Numbered from the stretch's first letter, positions 1 through 8,943 are shown. The stretch: 64,000 bases of DNA from Streptomyces sp. T12 (GCF_028736035.1 NZ_CP117866.1:4588001-4652000); one strand, 5' to 3'. Notes: generated from the letters alone by a model not told the origin. Numbers and translations: made by a program.

Positions 1-201
1 CACGGCCCAGGAATGCACGAAGGCTCGGAGCGGTGCGAGGCTCTGCGTCTGCTGGGCGTTCGTGGTGGCCTCGAAGAGGTGTTGCGTCAGGGCTGGGATC
101 CTGCTCGGCGCGATGCGCGCGACCGCAGCCCGCAATGCGTCCGGGGTCAGCTCGGGCATGGGGATCAGCGGACCGTACGGGCCATCGGTCTGGGCGCTCA
201 C
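1..201 (-). CDS. DUF6247-like protein, N-terminal part only
   Basis: The gene runs off the left edge, so only its first 67 codons are visible. They read leftwards from a GTG at 201, which has a GGAGG five bases upstream. The visible part has a proline-rich start, then TPDALRAAVARIAP and later SLAPLRAF. That pattern resembles the DUF6247 family of Streptomyces, which has no assigned biochemical role. DUF6247 genes often sit beside small RelE-like toxin genes, so a partner may lie outside the window; that is inference. Reading frame and start are well supported; the family call is by eye. Confidence 0.6.
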   Translation of the reverse strand, partial: MSAQTDGPYGPLIPMPELTPDALRAAVARIAPSRIPALTQHLFEATTNAQQTQSLAPLRAFVHSWAV

Positions 202-302
202 GGTGACCTCCGGTGCGGGTGACTCGGTCCTCGTACGGTACCGGCGGAGTCGGTGGAGCGGTGTGTGGGCAGCGCTTGTCACGAGGCTCACTTCCCGGGT
301 CC

Positions 303-1098
303 CTACGCCGCCGCCACGCCGGCCGCACGGCAGTCCCGGCAGCGGCCCGGCAGCGGGGAGCGGAAGGCCCGGTCGCAGCCTTCGCAGGTCTGGAGTGGGT
401 CCCGGCGGACGGGGGCCGGGGGGCGTGCCGGGGCAGGGAGCGGCGGCGGGAGGAGCGCTTCGAGGCGGTGGGCGAGGAATGCCGCCGGGTTCTGGATGGG
501 GTCCGTGGGCAGGCCGCTGGAGAGGGTTCGCTGTACGGCGGTCGGCGGGACGCCCCGCTCCAGCCAGGCGGAGACGGCCGGGGCCAGGCGGTGTACGTCA
601 CGTTCGGCCAACAGCAGGCGGGAGTCGTAGGCACGCAGACCGGCGAGGAGGTCGACGGCGGCGCGGGGTGCGGCCGGCGCCTGCTGACGGGACGGCGGTG
701 CCGGGCGCGGTACGGGGGGGCTCCGTGGCCGCTAGGACCACCGCGCGTCCCGGCCTGTTGTACGAGATCGTCCGGGTCACGACTCGGCCCGATTGAAGAC
801 GCTCCTTGGTGCGAGCCAGGTATCCATGCGCCTCCAGCTCCCGCAGGGCCCCGGCGATCCGCATCTCCCCCTCGGGGAACTTCGCGGCCAGCGTCTTGAT
901 CCCGACCGGGGTCCGGGCGGGGAGTGACTGGATGTGGACCGCCAAGCCAATCGCCGTCAGGGACAGCTCCGGGTGCTGGGCGAGGTGGTTTCCGACCACG
1001 ACGAAGTGGTCGTGGTGGGGTTCGGTGACGTGCTCGACGCCTCCGGCGGAATGGCCGGACTTGGCGCGCGCGGGCGCGCTAGGCTGCTGCTCAGTCAT
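303..1098 (-). pseudogene. Winged-helix DNA-binding protein with C-terminal zinc ribbon, frameshifted
   Basis: The gene starts at the ATG at 1098 (MTEQQPS), behind a GGAAGAAGAG ribosome site. The first part has a winged-helix pattern (LSLTAIGLAVHIQSLPA, then IAGALRELEAHGYLAR) like the helix-turn-helix proteins common in Streptomyces. The frame breaks at a run of seven C on the coding strand (714-720 on the plus strand). Removing one base joins it to a second frame that continues VDLLAGLRAYDSRLLLAERDV and ends at 303 with a CxxC...CxxC zinc-ribbon-like tail (CEGCDRAF, CRDC). The two halves therefore look like one protein of about 264 residues. It may be a real pseudogene, a phase-variable tract or a sequencing error. 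Role: probable DNA-binding regulator, target unknown. Confidence 0.75.
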
Positions 1099-1325
1099 CG
1101 GGAAGGTCTCTTCTTCCTCGGTGTTAGGCCCTCGCACTGGGATGCCACTCCCGGCGGGGGCCGATTCATGTGTGCGGTTGTCGTCCGGGCTGACGCTGCA
1201 CCATCGAATCCCTTCCACGCCAGCCGAGTTGGCGATGTTCACCCCTGCGGGTGATCGACGGGGGCGGTGGGGGCGGGTTGGTTCTTTTCCCGGTTCTTTG
1301 GTTTTTGGCGTCGGGAACAGCCGGG

Positions 1326-1760
1326 TCACGACTCCCCGCGATCCGGCGCCAGTTCGGCCCACACCGTTTTGCAGTTGGCCGGAGCCTCGTCGACGCCCCA
1401 ACGGTCCGCGTACGCCGCCACGATCAGCAGGCCCCGCCCCGAGTCCGCGTCAGCGCCTACCGCGTCCCGGACCTGCGGGATCCGGTCGCCGCGGGCGTCG
1501 GTGACCTCGATGCGGAGGGTGCGGTCGGCGTGGAGCTTCAGCCGCAGCCGGAAGTCTCGCCCTGGGACGCGGCCGTGGAGTACGGCGTTCGACGCGAGCT
1601 CGGCCACGACGTGCGTTCCGCCTTCAACAGTTCTGCCCCAGTCGACGAGTTGGCGCTCGGCGAGCAGGCGGGCGAGTCGAGCACCTCTTCGAGTCGCGGA
1701 CAGCTGAACCGCGAATTGGTGCGTGGAAGAGGTGACTTGGGGGAGGGAATTCGGACTCAT
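1326..1760 (-). CDS. ATP-binding protein, anti-sigma-factor-like HATPase
   Basis: This 144-residue protein is a stand-alone GHKL ATPase domain of the RsbW/SpoIIAB type. The N-box reads HVVAELASNAVLHG and the G1 box DADSGRGLLIV. It has no membrane or phosphotransfer domain, so it is a soluble cytoplasmic protein. In Streptomyces such proteins commonly neighbour XRE (WhiJ-like) and DUF397 genes, and the same arrangement occurs here with the divergent genes at 1874 and 2683. Likely role: modulating a regulator or sigma factor by protein contact or Ser/Thr phosphorylation (inference). No clear ribosome site precedes the ATG at 1760, so a leaderless message is possible. A gap of 227 bases with a T-rich stretch separates it from the winged-helix gene downstream. 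Confidence 0.85.
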   Translation of the reverse strand: MSPNSLPQVTSSTHQFAVQLSATRRGARLARLLAERQLVDWGRTVEGGTHVVAELASNAVLHGRVPGRDFRLRLKLHADRTLRIEVTDARGDRIPQVRDAVGADADSGRGLLIVAAYADRWGVDEAPANCKTVWAELAPDRGES

Positions 1761-1873
1761 GTCACTTAGCGTGGCGAGCCGTTCCTACGCTGAACAGCAA
1801 CGACCCGGGTACGGAACGTGACTGTCCGGGTGCAGGTCCGGGTCGTACTGCTCGTACGTCGGGAGGGACGAGG

Positions 1874-2686
1874 GTGGAGGACGAGGAGGCCGAGGCCGTT
1901 CTCAGGACGGTCGGACGGCAGATCAAGATGTGGCGGGAGGCCGCCGGAATGAAACAGGGGGAACTGGGCGTCGCCATCGGGTACGGCGAGGAGATGGTCT
2001 CGTCCGTCGAGCGCGGGCGGCGGATTCCGAAGCCTGACTTCCTGGACAAGGCCGATGAGGTTCTGGGGGCGGGCGGGAAGCTCTCGGCGATGAAGGAGGA
2101 CGTGGAGAGGGCCCGGTATCCCAAGAAAGTGCGGGACCTGGCGAAGTTGGAGCACGAGGCGGTCGAGTTGGGGGCGTACGCCAACCACAACATGCACGGC
2201 CTGCTCCAGACACAGGAGTACGCACGCGTGCTGTACGCGATGCGGCGGCCCTCGTACACGGAGGACGAGATCGATCGTCATGTCGCCGCGCGGATGGCAC
2301 GACAGCGCGTCTTCGAACGCGTCCCCGCACCACTGCTCAGCTTCGTCCAGGAAGAGGCGACACTGCGGCGGCCGATCGGCGGCAGAATGGTGCTGCAACA
2401 ACAGCTCGAACATCTGTTGGAGATCAGTGCGTTGAGGCACGTCGAGATCCAGGTCATGCCGACGGACCGCGAGGACCACGCGGGCATGGGCGGACCTCTC
2501 CAAGTGCTGAAGCTCCGGGACGGCAAGACGCTGGGGCACTCGGAGGCCCAGCTGCACAGTCGCGTCATCAGTGATCCCCGGGAGATCCAGATCTTGGAGA
2601 TGCGCTATGGAATCATCCGGGCGCAGGCTCTCACGCCCCGGGAGTCGCTGGCCTTCATCGAGAAAGTCCTGGGAGAAGAGACATGA
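1874..2686 (+). CDS. XRE-family regulator with DUF5753 sensor domain (WhiJ/Scr1-like)
   Basis: This 270-residue protein begins at a GTG after GGGAGGGACGAGG. An N-terminal XRE helix-turn-helix (about residues 10-65; MWREAAGMKQGELG, SSVERGRRIPKPD) is followed by the DUF5753 domain (ELGAYANHNMHGLLQTQEYAR, then LLSFVQEEATLRRPIGG and VQVMP-type motifs). Proteins with this layout, including WhiJ of S. coelicolor, act as developmental or antibiotic-control regulators and pair with a small DUF397 protein. That partner follows with a 4-base overlap, so translational coupling and a common function are likely. Its DNA target cannot be read here. The HATPase at 1326-1760 is divergent. Confidence 0.9.
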   Translation: MEDEEAEAVLRTVGRQIKMWREAAGMKQGELGVAIGYGEEMVSSVERGRRIPKPDFLDKADEVLGAGGKLSAMKEDVERARYPKKVRDLAKLEHEAVELGAYANHNMHGLLQTQEYARVLYAMRRPSYTEDEIDRHVAARMARQRVFERVPAPLLSFVQEEATLRRPIGGRMVLQQQLEHLLEISALRHVEIQVMPTDREDHAGMGGPLQVLKLRDGKTLGHSEAQLHSRVISDPREIQILEMRYGIIRAQALTPRESLAFIEKVLGEET

Positions 2687-2868
2687 TCTTTGAGCACGAG
2701 TGGTTCAAGAGCAGCTACAGCAGCAACGACGGGCCGGAGTGCGTCGAGGTCGCCATATCCCCCGCCCACACCACCGTCCACGTCCGCGACTCAAAGGACA
2801 AGGAAGGAGCACGGCTCGCGTTCGCGAACCGCTCCTGGGCAGCATTCGTCGAGGCCTATTCCGCGTAG
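2683..2868 (+). CDS. DUF397 domain protein
   Basis: This 61-residue protein has the hallmark DUF397 motifs: WFKSSYSS, then ECVEVA, VRDSKD and a final WAAFVEAYS. It overlaps the upstream XRE gene by four bases (ATGA), so the two are translationally coupled. DUF397 proteins accompany WhiJ-type regulators and are proposed to act as their small partners; Scr1/Scr2-type pairs are described as toxin-antitoxin-like. The last 13 bases overlap the 3' end of the convergent ATPase gene. Confidence 0.92.
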   Translation: MIFEHEWFKSSYSSNDGPECVEVAISPAHTTVHVRDSKDKEGARLAFANRSWAAFVEAYSA

Positions 2869-5800
2869 CGGGCCTGAAAAGCGTCGCGGGCCGCGGTGAC
2901 TCGGGCCAGTCGCGGGCCGAAGAGCGCCGGGTCGGCATTGGGGCTGCGCGCCAGGAGGGTCAGCCGAAGGGTCAGGTCGGCCAGATCTTCCCAGTCATGG
3001 TCGAGGGCCAGCCCTCCAGAGATCAGCGAGTCGGCCCGCGACCAGTCGCCCACAGCACAACTGACCAGCGCCTGCTCGAATTTGACCGTCGCGTCGGCAT
3101 CCCCGTCCGCCTGCACACCCACCTGCCGCAGGAATCTCCGCACGGGCTCGGCTGTACTCAAGTCCCCCGACATGACCTGCGACACGACCGACAGGAATCG
3201 CCGGGCCAGGAAGTGCAAGGGCGCCATCAGATCACCGACGTTCCGCGCGCGTTCCCACCGATCGCTCTCGCTGTCGAAGTACCAGGCGACCGTCACTGTC
3301 TCCGCGTCGCCCTCCCGCCCCCCGGTTGCCCCCAGCTCGTCCAGCAGCTGCCGGGCCTCGTCATAGTGGCCGCACCACAGCAGCACCTCGGCGGTTCTCC
3401 GGGTCGCCCATGCGGGCTCCTCTCCTCGCTCCACGCACCGAGCGAGGTCAGCGAGGGCCTGCGGATGCCGCCCGATGGCTATGCACGCCCTCGCCCGGGT
3501 GGCGTTCAGGCTCGCCATGTCCGGGCGGAGGGAAATCGCCCGGTCCAGGTCCCGAAGCGCTGCGGCGTACTGCCCGCGCCTCAGGCACACCACGCCCCTG
3601 CTCGCCAACAGGTCCACGTCGTCCGGATCGAGTTGCAGCGCCCGGTCGAGCTCGGCGACCGCCGCGTCGTCCTCGCTCAGCGCGACCAGAGTCACCATCT
3701 TCAACTGGCCCCAGCCGAGATCGGGTTCGCGCCTCAGTCCAAGGCCGTAGTCCGCCATCGCCTCCAGGTAGCGGCCGGCGTTCCGGTAGGCGAAGGCTCG
3801 CTGGTTCAGCGCCCATGTATCCGTCCCGTCCGCCGACACGGCACTGTCCAGGTCCGCGAACATGCCTTCCTCGTCCCCCAGTTCACCTCGGAGAAGTGCG
3901 CGGTGAACCAGTGCCCAGGGGTAGGCGGGATCCACCTCGATCGCACGGTCGTAGGCCGCTCGTGCCTCCTCGTGGCGTCCCAGACGCGCGAGCGCGTATC
4001 CGCGACCGGCGTGTGTGGAGGAGTAGTCGGGATCAAGCTCGCAGGCGCGCCCGAGTTCCGCGACGGCCTCCTCGTTCCTGCCCACCAGCCGGTAGGCGTC
4101 TCCCCGCTCGGAGGCGATCCACGCGCTGTCGGGAGCGATCTCCACAGCCCGGTCGAGGTCGGCGAAGGATTCCTCCATCCGACGCTGGTCCCGGTACAGC
4201 TCCGCCCGGTGCACCAGAGCCCACAGGTACTCCGGGTCGGTCTGCAACGCCTCGTCGAAGTCGGCGAGTGCCCCTTCGTCGTCACCGAGGAAGTGTTTGC
4301 TCTGTCCTCTGCTCGCCTTGGCCAGCGTGTGTCCGGGATCCAGGTCGAGAACGCGGTCGAAGGCCGCCACCGCATCCTCGTAGCGAGCCATGCCCTGCAG
4401 GATGTCTCCCCGCAGGCCGAGGATTCGCACGGTGTCAGGGTTCAGCGCATCGGCACGATCCACGTCGGCCAGGGCAGCCGCGAGATCACGCAGCGTCCGG
4501 TGGGCAAGGGCCCGCCCGCTGTACGCCTCGGCCGACTCCGGGGCCAGGGCGATGGCTCGGTCGTACTCGGCGAGCGCCCGTTCGTGTTCCCCGTCCCACC
4601 GCAGTTCGTGCCCCCGCACACAATGCGCCTCGGCGCGCCCGGGTGCATCGAGGCCCGCCCTGTTCAGCAGCAGCCCCAGTGCGCGCAGCGTTCCCTCCGA
4701 CTCGTCCGAGAGCGCCGCGAGAAGGTCCTGGCCCCATGTCCGTGCGGCCTGCGCGTCCGCGTGCTCCCCCGCGTCAGCGAGCACCTGCGCGCAGCCACGC
4801 GCCGCTGCCTCGCCCGCACGGCAGGCGCCGACCACATCTCTGAGCATCTGGGGCAGCGCGGTTCTTGGGCTGGCGCACAGCAGGTGATACGACTCCTCCA
4901 TCCGCAGCTCGCGCCATGGGCCGTCGGACCACAACTCGTCCGGCTCCAGCCCTTCTTCCGCCTCGGCGCGCCACTCCCCGTATGCCTCTGCGAGCCGCGC
5001 GTGCCCCGCCGTCCACTGCTGTCCCGACCGTGTCCGCCGGAGCCGGAGCATGGCGGTGCGCACGACGTCGTGGTACCGGATCCGGCCCGCACTCTCGCCG
5101 ACGAAGGGAAGACCTCGCAGCCACTCGTAAGACCCCTCGGTTCCCTCGCCGACCACCACCCGGAACACGTCCTCGTTCAGCCACCGAGGCACAGCACACG
5201 CGAGTGCCGCATCCCGACGCGCAGGATCACGCTCCCACTTGAGGAAGCGTTCCACGGCAGTGGCGGTGGGGTCATCCACCGCCCCCGGGTTCTCCGCAAG
5301 CATCGACACGAGTACGGGAAGTCCTTCGGACAACCGCAGCACCTCCCGTACGGCGTTTTCGTCCACCACCCGCTTCGCCGCAAGGAGTTGCCGCGCCTCG
5401 GATTCCGTGAACGGCTCCAGGACGAACTCGGTGACAAACCCTGCGTAGTCCGCCCAGCGGGCCGGATCGGGTCCGTGCTGGCCGGCCAGCGTGACGACCA
5501 TGTTCGCCGGTAGCGCGCCGTACCGGTCCGTCGTGATCAGATCGAGCAGCCAGGGATCGAGGAAGGGTGCGGTCCGCTCGTACGTGTCGAAGAAGAGCGC
5601 GACCCAGGGTTCCTCAGCCGCCACGCGTTCCAGCTCCGCGACGAAGACAGGTGTCAGGACCTTCAGCGGATCCAGGACCAGCTGCACGTCGTCGTGGTTC
5701 CGGAATCGTGCGCTGAGAGCCGCCTTCAACCGGTCTGTGCTGTGGGCCACTTGGGCCGGATCGATGGCCCCGGCGAAGGCCCCCACGACCGGCACCATGC

Positions 5801-6254
5801 CCAGGCCGATCAGCCCGGCCTGTGACACGGCCATGCTGCCCGGTGAGGGCAGGCCGGGGTCAGGGCCGGCCTGCAGTACGGCCGACGCTGTCTCCGCCTC
5901 ATGGCGGCGCTGACGGTAGGTGACCAGGAGCTTGTCGAGGGCCTTCAACTCGGCGCCCTGCTTCTCGAACTGAGCGCTGATCGCCGCCATCACCTCCGGC
6001 ACACTGTTCACGGTTTCGTCCGTGCAGGCGGTGAGCGCCTTGCGCTGGGCAGCCACGGCCTCCAGTTCCCGGACCAGTGAGGACTTGCCGACGCCCGCCG
6101 TGCCATGGATGTGGAAGACGAAACTGTGCCGCTCATCTTCCGGCGAAGTACCGAAGTTGGCGCGGAACAGGTCGAGCTCGCTGCGGCGGCCGACGAAACC
6201 CGCACGCTTCCGGCGCCCGATCAGCTCCTGCATCGACGGCCGCGTCGGCCTCAT
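2856..6254 (-). CDS. STAND-like P-loop ATPase with TPR repeats
   Basis: From the ATG at 6254 the protein has 1132 residues. The frame stays open to 6500 but would then run into the divergent promoter and antitoxin gene. FVGRRSEL (residues 20-27) precedes a Walker A HGTAGVGKSS (50-59) and a Walker B-like VALFFDTYE (218-226), the order seen in STAND/AAA ATPases. A hydrophobic stretch sits at 141-165. From about residue 570 to 1000 there are many TPR units (ALAEYDRAIALAPESAEAY, AVAELDRALQLDPDDVDLL). Such proteins act as regulators or threat sensors that oligomerise on ligand binding; the ligand here is unknown. It is divergent from a toxin-antitoxin pair, so a defence role is possible but unproven. 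Confidence 0.82.
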   Translation of the reverse strand: MRPTRPSMQELIGRRKRAGFVGRRSELDLFRANFGTSPEDERHSFVFHIHGTAGVGKSSLVRELEAVAAQRKALTACTDETVNSVPEVMAAISAQFEKQGAELKALDKLLVTYRQRRHEAETASAVLQAGPDPGLPSPGSMAVSQAGLIGLGMVPVVGAFAGAIDPAQVAHSTDRLKAALSARFRNHDDVQLVLDPLKVLTPVFVAELERVAAEEPWVALFFDTYERTAPFLDPWLLDLITTDRYGALPANMVVTLAGQHGPDPARWADYAGFVTEFVLEPFTESEARQLLAAKRVVDENAVREVLRLSEGLPVLVSMLAENPGAVDDPTATAVERFLKWERDPARRDAALACAVPRWLNEDVFRVVVGEGTEGSYEWLRGLPFVGESAGRIRYHDVVRTAMLRLRRTRSGQQWTAGHARLAEAYGEWRAEAEEGLEPDELWSDGPWRELRMEESYHLLCASPRTALPQMLRDVVGACRAGEAAARGCAQVLADAGEHADAQAARTWGQDLLAALSDESEGTLRALGLLLNRAGLDAPGRAEAHCVRGHELRWDGEHERALAEYDRAIALAPESAEAYSGRALAHRTLRDLAAALADVDRADALNPDTVRILGLRGDILQGMARYEDAVAAFDRVLDLDPGHTLAKASRGQSKHFLGDDEGALADFDEALQTDPEYLWALVHRAELYRDQRRMEESFADLDRAVEIAPDSAWIASERGDAYRLVGRNEEAVAELGRACELDPDYSSTHAGRGYALARLGRHEEARAAYDRAIEVDPAYPWALVHRALLRGELGDEEGMFADLDSAVSADGTDTWALNQRAFAYRNAGRYLEAMADYGLGLRREPDLGWGQLKMVTLVALSEDDAAVAELDRALQLDPDDVDLLASRGVVCLRRGQYAAALRDLDRAISLRPDMASLNATRARACIAIGRHPQALADLARCVERGEEPAWATRRTAEVLLWCGHYDEARQLLDELGATGGREGDAETVTVAWYFDSESDRWERARNVGDLMAPLHFLARRFLSVVSQVMSGDLSTAEPVRRFLRQVGVQADGDADATVKFEQALVSCAVGDWSRADSLISGGLALDHDWEDLADLTLRLTLLARSPNADPALFGPRLARVTAARDAFQARYAE

Positions 6255-6323
6255 CCGCTCCACCCCCGTAGCCGGTCCCCTGAAGTCTGGCAGAGGCGCA
6301 AGCACCCGGACAGTCGCCCGCGA

Positions 6324-6353
6324 TTGACTTCGGAATACGTTCCGAAGTACCGT
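6324..6353 (+). promoter_or_regulatory. Leaderless promoter with inverted-repeat operator for the toxin-antitoxin pair
   Basis: A TTGACT -35 box (6324-6329) and TACCGT -10 box (6348-6353) are 18 bases apart. Between and over them lies a perfect 9-bp inverted repeat, ACTTCGGAA-TACG-TTCCGAAGT (6327-6348). The -10 ends six bases before the antitoxin ATG at 6360 and no ribosome site is present, so the message is probably leaderless. Such an operator suits autorepression by the antitoxin. Confidence 0.65.
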
Positions 6354-6359
6354 CGGATC

Positions 6360-6821
6360 ATGTCCACTCCCACGGTCGCCTTCTCCGAGCTCTCGAAGAA
6401 CTCGAAGCGCGTCGCCGAAACGCTCGACCGCACTCAGCGTGTGCACATCACGCGCCGGGACGGCGAGGATCTCTACCTGACGACAGCTCGCCACGACCAA
6501 CAGCGCGAGGAGACGGCGGACATCACGGCTCGCCTGCTCGCCGCCCTCGTCCGCAGCAATGCCGGCGAGCGGGCCATACTGCGCGCGCTACCTTCCGTCT
6601 TCCCATGGGTCCGTCACCTGTCGGCGGACGAACTGAAGCAGTTCGTGGCCGAGCTGATCGACGCCACGCACGACGCGGCACAGCTGGACGTCCATGCCAA
6701 TCTCCACCGAGTCGTCGTCGAATGGCGCGCGACGGCACGCGTCCTCGCGGACCCGGAGCTCACCGCGCAGCTCACCCGTCGGCTGCCGGACGAGGACCAT
6801 GGCGAGGTGACCGCGCCGTGA
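6360..6821 (+). CDS. Phd/YefM-like antitoxin
   Basis: This 153-residue protein has an N-terminal Phd/YefM-type segment (VAFSELSKNSKRVAETLD, VHITRRDGEDLYLTTA) that normally forms the DNA-binding dimer. A longer helical C-terminal half probably binds the toxin. It starts at the ATG at 6360 without a Shine-Dalgarno sequence, directly behind a -10 box. The downstream RelE-like gene overlaps it by four bases (GTGA), the usual type II toxin-antitoxin arrangement. It is longer than a typical Phd protein of 80-90 residues because of the C-terminal extension. The operator at 6327-6348 suggests autoregulation. Confidence 0.8.
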   Translation: MSTPTVAFSELSKNSKRVAETLDRTQRVHITRRDGEDLYLTTARHDQQREETADITARLLAALVRSNAGERAILRALPSVFPWVRHLSADELKQFVAELIDATHDAAQLDVHANLHRVVVEWRATARVLADPELTAQLTRRLPDEDHGEVTAP

Positions 6822-7171
6822 GCCCGAAGCGTGGCGACGACGTTGCTCCACCGCCGGTGGACGAGGAATGGCGCTTACGATTCGCGACGAACGAGTCAGC
6901 GAAGGGGTGGGGAGAGCTGGGCGCAGAGGCCCCGGGGAACACAAGGCGCTGCTTCGAAGCGCTGCGCAGTAACCCCCTGTCCCGAGCGGATCCCGACCGT
7001 CAGCACCGTCTGCGCGGTCGTCTGGCCATGGGAAGCCTCGGTGGTCGCGAGTATCCCCAGTGGGAGTACGAGGTGACGGCCGGCGGTCGCGTGCGTTACC
7101 TCGTCGACGAAGGACGCCGGACCGTCCATCTCGTGTACGCGTCCACCCGCCACCCCAAGGACACCGAGTAG
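6818..7171 (+). CDS. RelE/ParE-like toxin
   Basis: This 117-residue protein starts at a GTG overlapping the antitoxin stop. The fold-specific end pattern is EYEVTAGGRVRYLVDEGRR then VHLVYASTRHPKDTE, matching the last strands of RelE/ParE toxins (basic strand, hydrophobic strand, HP near the end). RelE-type toxins cut mRNA at the ribosome; ParE-type toxins target gyrase; which applies cannot be decided here. The N-terminal helix (CFEALRSNPLSRADPDRQHRL) is also typical. Reading frame and pairing are strong; the biochemical activity is inferred. Confidence 0.78.
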   Translation: MSPKRGDDVAPPPVDEEWRLRFATNESAKGWGELGAEAPGNTRRCFEALRSNPLSRADPDRQHRLRGRLAMGSLGGREYPQWEYEVTAGGRVRYLVDEGRRTVHLVYASTRHPKDTE

Positions 7172-7233
7172 ATCCCGTAGTGGCTGGCTCAATGCGTATG
7201 TGGTGAACCGGTCCGCCGGGGAAGATGACCACC

Positions 7234-7746
7234 ATGTCAACCACACCCCCACGCCCCGCACTCCACCTCGCCGCCACCCTCCTCACCGCGACCGTCGCCC
7301 TCTACATCACCCTCGTCGCCTTCGGGAACATCACCGACTTCGGGACGAACCAGCAGTTCGTGCAGCACGTCCTGGCGATGGATACGACGTTCAAGGACGA
7401 CGACCTGATGTGGAGAGCCATCACCAGCAAGGGACTTCAGGACGCGGCGTACGTCGCGATCATCGTCTGGGAGACCGTCGCCGCCCTCGTCCTCATATAC
7501 GGCACCTGGCTCTGGTTCCGCCGCGACGACCGGCGCGCCCGCCGCTTCTCCACCTACGGCCTGCTGATGCTGATGCTGCTGTTCGGCGGCGGGTTCATCG
7601 CCATCGGTGGTGAGTGGTTCTCGATGTGGCAGTCGGGGGACTGGAACGGGCTGGACGCGGCGACCCGGGTGTTCCTGTTCAGCGGGGTCGTACTGATCGT
7701 CAACCATCTGCCGCTCGGGCAGAGCGAGCGGACCGACGCCAGCTGA
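7234..7746 (+). CDS. DUF2165 family membrane protein
   Basis: The protein of about 170 residues has four likely membrane segments: LLTATVALYITLVAFGNITD, AAYVAIIVWETVAALVLIYG, LLMLMLLFGGGFIAIGGEW and the last stretch before the C-terminus. The NITDF..N..FV.HVL..D motif after the first segment is characteristic of DUF2165, a family of unknown function in the inner membrane. GGGGAAG at 7218-7224 is well spaced for the ATG at 7234 and directly abuts the ATG at 7225, so the later start was chosen. It is a single gene; no partner is obvious. Confidence 0.85.
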   Translation: MSTTPPRPALHLAATLLTATVALYITLVAFGNITDFGTNQQFVQHVLAMDTTFKDDDLMWRAITSKGLQDAAYVAIIVWETVAALVLIYGTWLWFRRDDRRARRFSTYGLLMLMLLFGGGFIAIGGEWFSMWQSGDWNGLDAATRVFLFSGVVLIVNHLPLGQSERTDAS

Positions 7747-7838
7747 CCACTGCTCCTGACGACCGGCGGCCCGGATGCGTGGGAATCTTGTGAACCCAGC
7801 AGCAACATCCACCCCTCTCCGGGCCGCCGTCGGTTCGA

Positions 7839-8921
7839 ATGGCAGGCATGACCAGGGGCATACCGCGAGCAGGGGCACGGAGCAGACAGCTGCGGCGGAT
7901 CGCAGAACGCCGGGCACAGACGGGCCGGCCCGCCGGCCGGCGCGCCAGAGCTCCGCTGGGAACACATCGCCCGGGACACCGCCGCAGAGCACCGGAGCGC
8001 CGCGGCACCGGCGCCGCCTCCCGCCTGGCGGAGGGCCCGCCCGCGGAAGGGGCCCTGTGGGGACAGCGAGCGGGCCTCGTCGCGCTGATGCTCCCCGGGC
8101 TCGCGGCGGTCGCCACACTGGCTTTCACCTGGGTGTCCGTGACGCAGGCCTCCGAAGAACTGACCATTTCGGAGCAGGGACAGATCGCGGACCGGACCGA
8201 CAAGGCCATGGAACGGCTGGACAACGGCTCCGCCAACATCCGCAGAAGCGCGATCTTTTCTCTGCAGGGCATCATGGAGGACTCCCCGCGACAGCAGCCG
8301 ACGGTGCTCTACACCCTGTCCGAGTACATCCGCGGCCGCGCCACCAAGAAGTCGTCCACGACCGGGAAGGCTCCCGACATCCAGGCGGCCCTCTCTGTGC
8401 TCGGCCAGCGCGACCCCGCGCACGACGGTGATCGCCCCATCGACCTCAGAGGCGTCCGACTGGCCGACGTCGACCTCCACCGGGCCGATCTGAGCGGGGC
8501 GAACCTCGCCGGAGCGGTCCTCTCCCACGCCAACCTGGAAGGCGCGAAACTGTCCGGCGCGGACCTGCATGGCGCCACGCTGAGCGGAACGAACCTGAAG
8601 GGCGCCGATCTGACCGGGGCGAACCTGAGCAAAGGCGTCCTCAACGACGCCGTTCTCACCGAGGCGAACCTGTCCCAAGCGCGCCTGGACTCCGCCCGGT
8701 TGAAAGCCGCCGACCTGGAGAAGGCAGACCTGCGGGGCGCCTCGCTGCACAACACCGACCTGCGGGAGGCGGACCTGATGGACGTGCAGCTGGACGGAGC
8801 CGACCTGACCCGCGTGCGTCGCCCGGAGGGCGATCTGCCGACGTCAACCCCGGCCGCTCCCACTCCCACTCCCACCACGGGCTCACCGCGCCCCACCGAT
8901 CTTCAGAACGCGGCGCCATGA
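7839..8921 (+). CDS. Membrane-anchored pentapeptide repeat protein
   Basis: This 360-residue protein begins with a strongly basic, Arg-rich segment (1-70). One membrane helix follows (about 79-102, LVALMLPGLAAVATLAFTWV), then a linker, then about two dozen pentapeptide repeats of A(D/N)LxX type from about residue 202 to 325 (ADLSGANLAGAVLSHANLEG). The tail is Pro/Thr-rich. Pentapeptide repeats build a right-handed quadrilateral beta-helix. Most members have no known role, and some protect gyrase by mimicking DNA. The membrane anchor and NIRRSAIFSLQGIM segment resemble pentapeptide proteins common in actinobacteria. The N-terminal basic stretch makes the exact start uncertain. Confidence 0.85.
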   Translation: MAGMTRGIPRAGARSRQLRRIAERRAQTGRPAGRRARAPLGTHRPGHRRRAPERRGTGAASRLAEGPPAEGALWGQRAGLVALMLPGLAAVATLAFTWVSVTQASEELTISEQGQIADRTDKAMERLDNGSANIRRSAIFSLQGIMEDSPRQQPTVLYTLSEYIRGRATKKSSTTGKAPDIQAALSVLGQRDPAHDGDRPIDLRGVRLADVDLHRADLSGANLAGAVLSHANLEGAKLSGADLHGATLSGTNLKGADLTGANLSKGVLNDAVLTEANLSQARLDSARLKAADLEKADLRGASLHNTDLREADLMDVQLDGADLTRVRRPEGDLPTSTPAAPTPTPTTGSPRPTDLQNAAP

Positions 8922-8943
8922 CCACCCCGGCGCCCCTCGCGTA

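Noticed and set aside
2700..5513. A 937-codon open frame on the plus strand, antisense to the TPR ATPase
   Set aside because: It is a by-product of GC-rich third positions in the real gene. It has no domain, its composition is Arg/Pro/Gly/Val-rich, and the antisense gene has clear motifs.
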